From assembly GCA_965215295.1 (NCBI GenBank), contig OZ244045.1:3162001-3226000 (forward strand): a stretch of DNA of 64,000 bases. Direction: 5' to 3'. Position 1 is the stretch's first letter, and the number at the start of each line of letters is the position of its first letter. Below the pieces are notes generated by a model, which saw only the letters and a list, made by a program, of their open reading frames with translations, searched no databases and was not told where the DNA came from. Positions 51,958 through 60,179 of the stretch are shown here, piece by piece. This stretch comes from HK1 sp965215295. GTDB taxonomy: Bacteria; Pseudomonadota; Gammaproteobacteria; HK1. Both the position numbers and the translations under genes were made by a program.

Positions 51958-52665
51958 ATGGATACCTTTTGGGGAGTTCTCGGCGAGGCCGTGACCCTGA
52001 TCCTGGCTTGGGATCCCGACCTCGTCGAAATCATCGGGCTCTCGCTGCGGGTCACGCTGACCGCCGTCGCATTCGCCTGCTTGATCGGCCTGCCGCTCGG
52101 CGCGCTGGTCGGCGCGTTCTCGTTTCCCGGCCGCACGGCGGTGATCGTCGTTCTGAATGCGCTGATGGGGCTGCCCCCCGTCGTGGCGGGGCTGATCGTG
52201 TACCTGACGCTCTCGGCCGCCGGCCCGCTCGGCCCGCTGGGCCTGCTCTATACCCCGACGGCGATGATCATCGCGCAGACGGTACTCGTCACCCCCATCG
52301 TGGCGGCGCTGACCAGGCAGGTCGTGGAGGACCTGCACGGCGAGTACGCCGAGCAGTTCGCCTCGCTCCAAGTGGGTCCTTTCGATCGCGTGGCCGCGCT
52401 TCTGTGGGACGCCCGCTACAGCCTGCTCACGGTTGCGCTGGCCGGCTTCGGCCGTGCGGTGTCCGAGGTCGGCGCGGTCATCATCGTGGGCGGCAACATC
52501 AACCACGTCACCCGGATGATGACGACGACCATCGCGCTGGAGACTTCCAAGGGCAATCTGCAGCTCGCCCTGGCGCTCGGCGTGGTGCTGCTCTCGATGG
52601 CGGTCCTGGTCAATGCGGGCGTGATGGCGCTCCGGGTCTCGGCGGTGCGGTCGGCCTATGCGTGA
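51958..52665 (+). CDS. tupB: Tungstate ABC transporter permease
   Basis: 235 residues, about five membrane helices. The family motif FASLQVGPFDRVAALLWDARY near residue 138 is the coupling helix (EAA loop) that contacts the ATPase; AFGRAVSEVGAVIIVGGNI-type sequence (here GFGRAVSEVG) identifies the TupB/ModB-like subgroup. It acts in the inner membrane with TupC and TupA to import tungstate or molybdate oxyanions. The 8-bp overlap with tupC shows an operon. The upstream neighbour is the desulfinase-like gene, 100 bp away. Confidence 0.9.
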   Translation: MDTFWGVLGEAVTLILAWDPDLVEIIGLSLRVTLTAVAFACLIGLPLGALVGAFSFPGRTAVIVVLNALMGLPPVVAGLIVYLTLSAAGPLGPLGLLYTPTAMIIAQTVLVTPIVAALTRQVVEDLHGEYAEQFASLQVGPFDRVAALLWDARYSLLTVALAGFGRAVSEVGAVIIVGGNINHVTRMMTTTIALETSKGNLQLALALGVVLLSMAVLVNAGVMALRVSAVRSAYA

Positions 52666-53473
52666 GGCGGCGCCCGCAAGGACCGCGGTGGAAACGGCGA
52701 CTCGGGCCGAGGCGTCGTCGTCGCCGCTTCTGCAGGCCCGGGGCCTGTGTTTCGCCGCCGCCGGCAAGCGGCTGATCGGCCGCATCGACGCCGATGTCCG
52801 CCCCCACCGCCGCACCGTGATCATGGGGGCCAACGGCGCCGGCAAGAGCCTGCTCCTGCGGTTGCTGCACGGCCTGATCCGTCCGACCGCGGGCGAGGTC
52901 CGGTGGCGGGGACGGCCCCTCGACCGCGAAGGCCGCCACGGGCAGGCGATGGTGTTTCAGCGTCCGGTCATGCTGCGGCGGTCGGTGCTCGCCAACCTTC
53001 GCTTTGCGCTGGCGGTGCGCGGGATCGGCGGATCGGAACGCGCGGACCGGGAAGCGGAGGCGCTGGCACAGGCCCGGCTCGCCAATCTGGCGCACCGGCC
53101 CGCGCGCGTTCTGTCCGGAGGCGAACAGCAGCGGCTGGCGGTCGCCCGGGCGCTGGCCTGCGCTCCCCGGGTGCTGCTCCTCGACGAGCCCACCGCAAGC
53201 CTCGACCCCGCTTCGACCCACGCGATCGAGCAGCAGATCCGCACCGCCCACGGCAGCGGGGTCACCATCGTCCTGGTCACGCACGACATCGGGCAGGCGC
53301 GGCGGCTCGGCGACGACCTGCTCTTCCTGCACGCCGGGCGGGTCGTCGAAACCGGACGCGTCCCGGAGGTGCTCGATGCGCCCCGGTCGGAAGCGGCCCG
53401 GGCCTGGCTCGAGGGCCGGCTGTATCTGGACGCCCCACCCGGCGAGGCTGCGCCTCGAATCGACGAGCCATGA
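52658..53473 (+). CDS. tupC: Tungstate ABC transporter ATP-binding protein
   Basis: 271 residues with an N-terminal extension of about 24 residues. Walker A MGANGAGKSLLLR, signature LSGGEQQRLAVARAL, Walker B VLLLDEPTASLDPAS and switch VTHDIGQARRL. The short Q-loop HGQAMVFQRPVMLRRSV matches TupC/WtpC proteins. There is no C-terminal molybdate-sensing domain, unlike ModC. ATG 52658 overlaps tupB. Confidence 0.9.
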   Translation: MREAAPARTAVETATRAEASSSPLLQARGLCFAAAGKRLIGRIDADVRPHRRTVIMGANGAGKSLLLRLLHGLIRPTAGEVRWRGRPLDREGRHGQAMVFQRPVMLRRSVLANLRFALAVRGIGGSERADREAEALAQARLANLAHRPARVLSGGEQQRLAVARALACAPRVLLLDEPTASLDPASTHAIEQQIRTAHGSGVTIVLVTHDIGQARRLGDDLLFLHAGRVVETGRVPEVLDAPRSEAARAWLEGRLYLDAPPGEAAPRIDEP

Positions 53474-53522
53474 TCGGAGCCGCGGTCCGGATTGTCCGGA
53501 GCGGGGACGTGAGGCCACCCCG

Positions 53523-54350
53523 GTGATCGGCCGCACGCACCTCGCCCTTGCAGCCGCCGCGGCGGCTGCGATCGCCTCGATCGGTCAGGTGATGGCGCAG
53601 GACCGGTTCATCGTCGTCCAATCGACGACGTCGACGCAGAACTCCGGCCTCTACGAACACATCCTGCCGATGTTTACCGGCAAGACCGGAATCGAGGTGC
53701 GCGTCGTGGCGGTCGGCACCGGGCAGGCGATCAGGAACGCCGCGAACGGTGACGGTGACGTCCTGCTCGTGCACGACAGACCGGCCGAGGAGGAGTTCGT
53801 GGCGGAGGGCCACGGGGTGGCGCGCCACGACGTGATGTACAACGACTTCGTCATCGTCGGCCCGTTCCCGGACCCGGCGGGGGTGGCGGGCGCCACCGAC
53901 GCGGTCGCCGCGCTGACCAGGATCGCGCGGATCGAGGCGCCCTTCGCCTCGCGCGGCGACGACAGCGGCACCCACAAGGCGGAGCTCGCGCTCTGGAAGG
54001 CCGCCGGGGTGGACGTGGAGGCGGCCTCGGGGGGGTGGTACCGAGAGACCGGCTCCGGAATGGGCACGACCCTCAACATCGGCATCGGCATGGGCGCCTA
54101 CGTCATGACCGACCGCGCCACCTGGCTGAGCTTCGCCGGCAAGCGCGGCCACCGGATTGCGGTCGAGGGCGATCCGAAGCTCTTCAACCAGTACGGCATC
54201 GTGCTGGTGAACCCCGAGAGGCACCCGAACGTGAAGGCCGGGCCGGGCCGACGGTTCGTCGACTGGATCCTGTCCGAGGAAGGCCAGGCCGCGATCGCCG
54301 CCTTCAGGGTCGATGGCCGGCAGCTCTTCTTCCCGAACGCCCGAGGCTGA
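53523..54350 (+). CDS. tupA: Tungstate-binding periplasmic protein
   Basis: 275 residues. A signal peptide ends VMAQ. The mature part starts FIVVQSTTSTQNSGLYEHI, whose Ser-Thr-Thr-Ser cluster forms the oxyanion site (TTTS-type motif of TupA), followed by GTGQAIRNAANGDGDVLLVHD and FASRGDDSGTHKAEL with the conserved arginine. TupA proteins bind tungstate far more tightly than molybdate in studied cases. The GTG 53523 start follows tupC by 49 bp. Order B-C-A is less common than A-B-C. Confidence 0.9.
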   Translation: MIGRTHLALAAAAAAAIASIGQVMAQDRFIVVQSTTSTQNSGLYEHILPMFTGKTGIEVRVVAVGTGQAIRNAANGDGDVLLVHDRPAEEEFVAEGHGVARHDVMYNDFVIVGPFPDPAGVAGATDAVAALTRIARIEAPFASRGDDSGTHKAELALWKAAGVDVEAASGGWYRETGSGMGTTLNIGIGMGAYVMTDRATWLSFAGKRGHRIAVEGDPKLFNQYGIVLVNPERHPNVKAGPGRRFVDWILSEEGQAAIAAFRVDGRQLFFPNARG

Positions 54351-54392
54351 CCGCGCGACCGGGGGCGCACTCCCCGCCCGCCGGGCTTTCCA

Positions 54393-55334
54393 TCAACCTC
54401 CCGATGAGTCGCCGGCGAGCCTGACATCGTAATCGAGCACGGCATTCACGTCGGACTCGAGTGCGGGAGAATCTGGTGACCATTCGATGCGACGGGTTTT
54501 CGACTTGAGATCGGGCGCGCTGTAGACGTAGCGCTCGTCGTAGCGCCGGTAGAGCGTTTCGAAGAACCCTTCGAGACGCAGCGGACTGTCCGCTGGCGGG
54601 AAGTCGGGCAATGGTTCTCCGATACTGCCGTCGCGCATGTCGATCATCGCAAGCGATATCGCCTCGTATCGACTGGCGTCCTCCCGGATTCCATGACGGC
54701 CGGTGAGCGCGCCCAACGCCGAGTGGAAACGGATGATCGTTTCAGCGGGACGGCCGGTCTCCAGGATTGCAATGTCGTTGGCGGCCATGTGCGGTCCCGT
54801 ATGAATCCGGTGAGGTGAGCTCTCCCCGGACGCGGCATCGGCCCCTTGATTGGCGCGGATGACGAACAGGTATCCGAACACGAGGGCCGGATAGGTGATG
54901 TGCAGATTCGTGCACTCGCCGATCGTCTCTTCCATCCGGTTGGTGAGGTTGCGGAAGGCACCGGTCATGCCCTTGCACGAGACGGCGAGCACGGGCCCGA
55001 GGCCGTCCTTGTTGATCACGACATCGACGTTCTTCGTCTTCAACCCGCCGAGGACCGTTGCCTCGCCGCCGGTCGCTGCCGTCGGGTCGAAATGGAGCAC
55101 GTACCGGCCCCGGCGCCTGGCCACGGTGAACGGCGGTCGGGGCTTGAGCTCATCCGGGTGAAATCCACCTTCCAGAACAAGGCGGCATGTGACGTACCAG
55201 TGGAGCGGCCTGATGTGTTGCTGGGTCTGGGTCGGTCCATCGTAGGCGGCGAAGTGCTCCAGCGCGCGGGACAGGTTCACCCATTGGCAGGTACGTGGGA
55301 CCCGCGTCGTTTGTCGGTCATTGTCCGACGGCAT
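54393..55334 (-). CDS. Putative type II restriction endonuclease
   Basis: 313 residues, no family I can name. It overlaps the methyltransferase gene by 17 bp on the same strand, the usual tight pairing of a restriction-modification unit. A possible PD-(D/E)xK-like core is VDVVINKDGLGPVLAVSCKG near residues 102-121, with aspartate, then S-C-K where E-x-K is usual, so the acidic residue may be replaced or lie elsewhere. Other notable parts: NRMEETIGECTNLHITYPALVFGYLFVIRA. It begins MPSDNDRQTTRVPRTCQWVN. The nuclease role is inferred mainly from its neighbour; recognition site unknown. Confidence 0.6.
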   Translation of the reverse strand: MPSDNDRQTTRVPRTCQWVNLSRALEHFAAYDGPTQTQQHIRPLHWYVTCRLVLEGGFHPDELKPRPPFTVARRRGRYVLHFDPTAATGGEATVLGGLKTKNVDVVINKDGLGPVLAVSCKGMTGAFRNLTNRMEETIGECTNLHITYPALVFGYLFVIRANQGADAASGESSPHRIHTGPHMAANDIAILETGRPAETIIRFHSALGALTGRHGIREDASRYEAISLAMIDMRDGSIGEPLPDFPPADSPLRLEGFFETLYRRYDERYVYSAPDLKSKTRRIEWSPDSPALESDVNAVLDYDVRLAGDSSGG

Positions 55335-56781
55335 AATGCCTCCACCTGTGCATGGTCGAGATGGCTTCCATCATTTCCGGGCCGGACGGCGCGCATTCCA
55401 TCGAGGGAGGCGGGAACATGATCCGCGCGGCTTCCCCCGGCTCGAGCTTCAGCATGCCCCCGCCGAGCGGATGCCCTTCAAGCTCGCAGCTCAGCCGAAC
55501 GAAAGGCGTGTTCCAACTCTCGACAATCCGTCGTACCGCCTTCTTGTGGCGCACGCGGACGCCATGCACCGCGTTCGTGCAGGTCGCCGCCGCGGAGTTT
55601 CGAACCAGACTCGGCGCGCGTCCGGACATGTAGGTCAAGAAGAGATCGGGCACCTGCACGTCAGGGACCGAGTACCAGGGCGTGCGCGTGCGGCATTTGT
55701 ATGCGCCGCGCGCCTGCCTGCCCCGCTCGGTATCCAGATATCGCGAAACGCCGGGCGGCAATTCCGCGTCCTTCGGGATCCGCAGGAGCATCATGGAGTC
55801 GTCGCAACGCCGCCACCCTTCGACGGTCTGCGCTGTCAGTTCTCCGGCCGGCAATACCCGGCTGTTCCGCACCGTCGGATGGAGGAGCCGCTCCGGAATT
55901 TGCCACGCCTCGGCTTCGGAAGGCCGCAGGTGGAAGAAGTCGTTCGCGCCGCTGACGTATCCGATGCCTATCGAGGCGATGTCGCCGAAGCGCAACGAGC
56001 CGGCGGCGGAGTCGGCGGCGCGATAGAGTGCACGGACGTTTGCGGACAACAGATACGGGCGAAGACGGCGCTTCCAGGATTCGCGCCATTCACGAACCGG
56101 GACGGCAATGGTCTCGCATGGGGCGGCAGACCGCTTGAAATGCTCGAGCACGGTCAGGCGGAGTTCCGCCGTTCTCCCGCCGAAACCATCGGCGTGGAGC
56201 AGCCAGCAGTCCTCCGAGAGTTCCGGAAACAGCTTCGAGCGAATGGCGGTGACTCGTACGCCGTCGAAGTTCTCCACGAGGTAGTCGAGCATCGGCGCGG
56301 CATAGGGAGCGTGGCCGATTGCCGCGGGGACGACGAACGCCATGCGTCCGCCGGGCTTCAACAGACTCGCCGTCGCCACGAGGAACGGCGCCCAGGACGC
56401 GGTGAGCCCGGAGAACTTCACACCCAGGCTGGCGCACAACCGGAGCGCGCGCTCGCGTACCTCGCCCTTGAATGTCTGGTAGCGAATGAACGGCGGGTTT
56501 CCGGCGGCGCATTCGAAGCGCTCACGGGTCCGCGTGGCCCAGGCAAAGAATTCCCCCTCGTGAACGATGCTCCAGGGAGCCCGGTCCATCGCCGCGGCCG
56601 CCGCCTCGGGGTCCTGTTCGACGCCGAAGCTGTTCCGATGGGCGGCGACGAAACGTCCATCCCCGCAGGAAGGGTCGAGGAGTCGATCCGTCTCTTTGTG
56701 AACGACCCGTTGAACGAGGTACGAGACGACATGCTCCGGGGTGTAGTAGGCGCCGGCCTGCTTTCTCGATAGATGGGCCAT
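55318..56781 (-). CDS. Type II N6-adenine DNA methyltransferase (TaqI-like, gamma class)
   Basis: 487 residues. The motif order is X (AGAYYTPEHVVSYLVQRVV), I (RLLDPSCGDGRFVA), then IV (AAGNPPFIRYQ), then a long target-recognition region, as in M.TaqI-type enzymes that methylate the N6 of adenine. NPPF is the catalytic motif. ATG 56781 (MAHLSRKQAGAYYTP) gives the standard spacing to motif X. It protects DNA from the nuclease encoded by the overlapping downstream gene. It follows the MFS gene's strand with a 29-bp gap, but that gene precedes it and may be unrelated. The pair is probably acquired. Confidence 0.9.
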   Translation of the reverse strand: MAHLSRKQAGAYYTPEHVVSYLVQRVVHKETDRLLDPSCGDGRFVAAHRNSFGVEQDPEAAAAAMDRAPWSIVHEGEFFAWATRTRERFECAAGNPPFIRYQTFKGEVRERALRLCASLGVKFSGLTASWAPFLVATASLLKPGGRMAFVVPAAIGHAPYAAPMLDYLVENFDGVRVTAIRSKLFPELSEDCWLLHADGFGGRTAELRLTVLEHFKRSAAPCETIAVPVREWRESWKRRLRPYLLSANVRALYRAADSAAGSLRFGDIASIGIGYVSGANDFFHLRPSEAEAWQIPERLLHPTVRNSRVLPAGELTAQTVEGWRRCDDSMMLLRIPKDAELPPGVSRYLDTERGRQARGAYKCRTRTPWYSVPDVQVPDLFLTYMSGRAPSLVRNSAAATCTNAVHGVRVRHKKAVRRIVESWNTPFVRLSCELEGHPLGGGMLKLEPGEAARIMFPPPSMECAPSGPEMMEAISTMHRWRHYAVGQ

Positions 56782-56810
56782 CGAAACACTCCGCACTGCG
56801 GGACGGCGCG

Positions 56811-58046
56811 CTAGGTCGCGGTGCGCAACACCAGCCGGGGGAGCGGCTTCTCGTCGATGGGCATGTGGACGATGGCCGCGAACACGCCGAAGAAGATGCC
56901 GGCCCACCACATCATGTCGTACGACCCGGTGCGGTCGTGGAGCATCCCGCCAAGCCACACGCCGGTGAAGCTCCCGAGCTGGTGGCTGAAGAACACCACA
57001 CCGAAGAGCGTCGCCATGAACTTCAGGCCGAAGATCTGCGCCACGATCGCAGTGGTCAGCGGGACGGTCGACAGCCACAGGAGTCCCATCGCGGCCGCGA
57101 AGACGTAGATCGTGGCCTCGCTCACCGGGGCCATCAGGAGTCCGGCGATCACCACCGCGCGGGTGAAGTAGATGACGGCGAGGCTCGACTTCTTGCTGAA
57201 CCGCTGGCCGACGATGCCGGCCGCGAACGAGCCGACGATGTTGACCAGTCCGACGATCGAGAGCGCGTAGGCGCCCACGTGCGGCGAGAGGCCGAGATCG
57301 GTCACGTAGGCCGGAAAGTGCACCGTCATGAACGCGACGTGGAACCCGCAGACGAAGAATCCGACCGTGAGCAGCACGTAGCCGCGGTGGGTCATCGCCT
57401 CGCCGAGCGCTTCGCCCATGGTCTGATCCGAGTGCGGTTCCCCGGGCGCACGGCCCGTGCCCGGCAGGATGAACGCGAGCGGGATCATGACCAGGGTGAG
57501 GAACGAGACCAGCACGAGCGAGTCGTGCCAGCCGTAGCTCGATATCATGGCTTGGGAGAACGGCGAGAAGAGCACCTGGCCGAGTGAGCCGGCCGCGGTA
57601 CCGAGGCCGAGCGCGAACGAGCGGCGTTGCGGGGAGACGACCCGCGCGATGGCGGCGAGCGCGAGCGAGAACGATGTGAACGCGACGCCGAGACCGACGA
57701 GGAGGCCGCCGGTCAGATGGAGCGCGAGCCCGCTGTCCGACACCGCCATGCCGGCCACGCCCATGCCGTAGATGACCGCCCCCAGCGCGATGACCGGCCC
57801 GGGACCCCACCGATCCGCGATCGCGCCCGCGACGGGTACGCCCATCCCCCACAGCAGGTTCTGGACCGCCATCGCGAGCGCGAAGGTCTCGCGCGGCCAG
57901 CCCTTCGCGACGGTCATCGGTTCGAGATAGAGCCCGAAGCTCGATCGAGTCCCGAAGCTGACGAGCGCGATCAGGCATGCGGCCAGGATCACGGCGAATA
58001 CGGCGCCCGGGCCGAGGCGGCGGTCTGCGGCTGCGACGCTGCTCAT
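56811..58046 (-). CDS. Major facilitator superfamily transporter
   Basis: 411 residues, twelve helices in two halves. The first-half motif A-like loop is GAIADRWGPGPVIALG; the second half has GIVGQRFSKKSSLAVIYFTRAVV at the same position. The N-terminal FGTRSSFGLYLEPMTVAKGW resembles the monocarboxylate/oxalate-formate group. Substrate not assignable. ATG 58046 is used; the frame continues upstream to 59126 over proC and is not real there. The 291-bp gap to proC (divergent) holds no other gene. Confidence 0.88.
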   Translation of the reverse strand: MSSVAAADRRLGPGAVFAVILAACLIALVSFGTRSSFGLYLEPMTVAKGWPRETFALAMAVQNLLWGMGVPVAGAIADRWGPGPVIALGAVIYGMGVAGMAVSDSGLALHLTGGLLVGLGVAFTSFSLALAAIARVVSPQRRSFALGLGTAAGSLGQVLFSPFSQAMISSYGWHDSLVLVSFLTLVMIPLAFILPGTGRAPGEPHSDQTMGEALGEAMTHRGYVLLTVGFFVCGFHVAFMTVHFPAYVTDLGLSPHVGAYALSIVGLVNIVGSFAAGIVGQRFSKKSSLAVIYFTRAVVIAGLLMAPVSEATIYVFAAAMGLLWLSTVPLTTAIVAQIFGLKFMATLFGVVFFSHQLGSFTGVWLGGMLHDRTGSYDMMWWAGIFFGVFAAIVHMPIDEKPLPRLVLRTAT

Positions 58047-58337
58047 GAAGTTGCGCTCTCTGCTGGCATGTGAAGGACGGGGCGCGAGAGGTCCGTTGAT
58101 CCGGCGTTCCGGCCGACGCTGCCCGTGCCCCGCATCCGTTCGCCGGACTTGCAGCGGGGCAGCGGGGGAGGGCGGGTCACGAACGAGTGTAGCGCATGCG
58201 CCGGACCGGACGTTCACCAGGACGCGGTCGCGGTTGCAGGGACCGGGCCGCGGCGCGGGTTGCGGGGACGCATCAATGCCCGATAATGCCCGGTGACGAT
58301 CGCCGGTGACAGGCGATGGAGCAGCGTGGTGGCGGGA

Positions 58338-59162
58338 ATGCGCGATTCGAACATCGGATTCATCGGTGGCGGCAACATGGCCACCAGCCTCATCGGCGGG
58401 CTGGTGGCGAACGGGACGCCGCCCGGCGCGATCCGGGTGTCGGACCCGGATACCCCGAAGCTCGACGAACTCACCCGGCGGTTCGCCGTGCACGCCGAGG
58501 CGGACAACGGCGACGTGGCGTCGCGCTGCGACACCGTGGTGCTGGCCGTGAAGCCGCAGATCATGCGCACCGTGGTACGGGACCTCGCCCCGGTGCTCGG
58601 CGAGCACGCGCCGCTCCTGGTGTCCATCGCCGCCGGCGTGCGCGAAGCGGACATCAACCGCTGGGCGGGCGGCGGCATGGCCATCGTGCGCACCATGCCG
58701 AACACGCCGGCGCTCGTCGGTTGCGGCGCGACCGCACTCTGCGCGAACCCGAAGGTCACCGCCGACCAGCGCGACCGCGCCGACGCGATCCTGAAGGCGG
58801 TGGGCATCACCATCTGGGTGGACGACGAAGCCCGGCTCGACGCGGTCACCGCGTTGTCCGGGAGCGGCCCCGCCTACTACTTCCTGCTCATGGAGATCAT
58901 GCAGGCGACCGGCGAGGCGATGGGCCTCGATGCGGATGCGGCCCGGCGGCTCACGTTGCAGACCGCGCTCGGCGCCGCCCGCATCGCGAACGAGAGCGGC
59001 GAGCCGCCGGCGGTGCTGCGCGAGCGGGTGACCTCGCCGGGCGGGACCACCGAGCGCGCGCTGGTCACGATGCGCGAGGGCGGCATCGACAAGGTGGTGG
59101 CGGACGGCATCCGGGGCGCGCGCCAACGATCGATCGAGCTCGCGGACGCGCTCGGAGACTGA
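58338..59162 (+). CDS. proC: Pyrroline-5-carboxylate reductase
   Basis: 274 residues. Last step of proline synthesis, reducing pyrroline-5-carboxylate with NADPH. NAD(P)-binding start NIGFIGGGNMATSLIGGL, VVLAVKPQIMRTV, RTMPNTPALVGCGATAL, and the C-terminal family signature around LSGSGPAYYFLLMEIM and VTSPGGTTERAL. ATG 58338 (MRDSNIGFIGGG). The proC-yggT order is common in proteobacteria. Here a 260-bp gap with a tandem repeat separates them. Confidence 0.97.
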   Translation: MRDSNIGFIGGGNMATSLIGGLVANGTPPGAIRVSDPDTPKLDELTRRFAVHAEADNGDVASRCDTVVLAVKPQIMRTVVRDLAPVLGEHAPLLVSIAAGVREADINRWAGGGMAIVRTMPNTPALVGCGATALCANPKVTADQRDRADAILKAVGITIWVDDEARLDAVTALSGSGPAYYFLLMEIMQATGEAMGLDADAARRLTLQTALGAARIANESGEPPAVLRERVTSPGGTTERALVTMREGGIDKVVADGIRGARQRSIELADALGD

Positions 59163-59353
59163 AGGAAAGCGGGTGAACCGAGAGTGGGTGAACGCTCACC
59201 AACACTGGATCCGGCTCGCGATCCGGCCTGCGGGCCCCCGCCCGGCGTGACGTTCGCAAGGAAAGCGGGCGAACCGAGAGTGGGTAAACGCTCACCAACA
59301 CCGGACCCGGCTCGCGATCCGACCCGCGGGCCCCCGCCCGGCGTGACGTTCGC
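59162..59353. repeat. Two tandem copies of a 96-bp unit
   Basis: 59162-59257 and 59258-59353 start aaggaaagcggg and end gtgacgttcgc and differ at only a handful of positions. Each copy contains ggt(g/a)aacgctcacc, able to form a small hairpin. The first copy touches the proC stop codon. Short open frames through the repeat have no ribosome site. After it, three accgagccgcgg-like repeats lie at 59376-59405. Confidence 0.85.
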
Positions 59354-59422
59354 GCGCCCGCGCCCCAGGATCGCGGACCGAGCCGCGGACCGAGCCGCGG
59401 CCTGAGCCGGGCGGACCGGAAC

Positions 59423-59995
59423 ATGGGCGGACCCTTCGGCAACGCGACCACGTTCCTGATCGAGACCCTGTTCGGGATATACATCCTGATCGTCATGCTC
59501 CGCCTGCTGCTCCAGTGGGCCCGGGCCGATTTCTACAACCCGCTCTCGCAGTTCATCGTCAGGGCGACCCAGCCGGTGCTGGCGCCGATGCGCCGCACCC
59601 TTCCGTCCGTCGCGGGCATCGATCTCGCCTGCGTCCTCCTTCTCGTCGTCCTCCAGTTCGCCGAGCAGTGGATACTTGCGGGCATCTTCGGCCACCGGGT
59701 TCCGGCCGCCGCCCTGCTCGTGTTCTCGGTTGCGGAGCTCCTCCAGCTCGCCATCCACGTCTTCCTGTTCTCGATCCTGATCCAGGTCGTCATGAGCTGG
59801 ATCAATCCCGGTTCCTACAACCCGCTGCTCAGCGTGCTCCACAGCCTGAACGAGCCGCTGCTCGCACCGGCGCGGCGGCTCGTCCCGCCGCTCGGGGGGC
59901 TCGATCTGTCGCCGATCGCGGTGATGGTGGGGCTCCAGCTCGTGGCCATCCTCGTCATCGGTCCTCTGCGCCAGCTCGCGGGCGTGCTCGGCTGA
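59423..59995 (+). CDS. YggT family membrane protein
   Basis: 190 residues with four helices in two similar halves: FGIYILIVMLRLLLQWARADFYNPLSQFIVRATQP and LFSILIQVVMSWINPGSYNPLLSVLHSLNEPLLAP. The repeated W-x-NP-x-S ... P-x-R/P pattern is characteristic of YggT, small inner-membrane proteins linked to osmotic or ion homeostasis and to cell-division neighbours. Follows proC as in many relatives. Confidence 0.93.
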   Translation: MGGPFGNATTFLIETLFGIYILIVMLRLLLQWARADFYNPLSQFIVRATQPVLAPMRRTLPSVAGIDLACVLLLVVLQFAEQWILAGIFGHRVPAAALLVFSVAELLQLAIHVFLFSILIQVVMSWINPGSYNPLLSVLHSLNEPLLAPARRLVPPLGGLDLSPIAVMVGLQLVAILVIGPLRQLAGVLG

Positions 59996-60001
59996 GGGTG
60001 T

Positions 60002-60019
60002 GAGCCGGTACACCGGCTC
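60002..60019 (+). terminator. Hairpin after yggT
   Basis: gagccgg and ccggctc form a perfect 7-bp stem with a four-base loop, 7 bp past the yggT stop. No T-run. Confidence 0.35.
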
Positions 60020-60059
60020 GACAGCGGCGCCGGCGCCCGGCAAGCTTCGCGGTCGCGGA

Positions 60060-60113
60060 CTTTCGACCCGGAGCGGACTCTCGATCCGGAGCGGCCTTTC
60101 GTTCCGGAATTGC
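60060..60113 (+). repeat. Three tandem 18-bp repeats upstream of the corrinoid cluster
   Basis: 60060-60077 ctttcgacccggagcgga, 60078-60095 ctctcgatccggagcggc and 60096-60113 ctttcgttccggaattgc, each based on C-T-x-TCG-x-x-CCGGA. They end 66 bp before the methyltransferase start. One helical turn is about 10.5 bp, so an 18-bp spacing alternates faces. They could be regulator sites; nothing identifies the regulator. Confidence 0.6.
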
Positions 60114-60179
60114 ATGAGAGGTCCCGTATCGCGGATTCTTGTCGCGTCAGCCAACCGCCGGTACGGCAGGAGGTGAACG

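Noticed and set aside
56782..59126. Extended N-termini for the methyltransferase (from 57978) and MFS protein (from 59126)
   Set aside because: The extensions run antisense or out of frame over complete neighbouring genes and contain no conserved sequence.
59184..59405. 73-codon frame across the 96-bp repeats
   Set aside because: No ribosome site, composition set by the repeat, and open on both strands; a repeat shadow.
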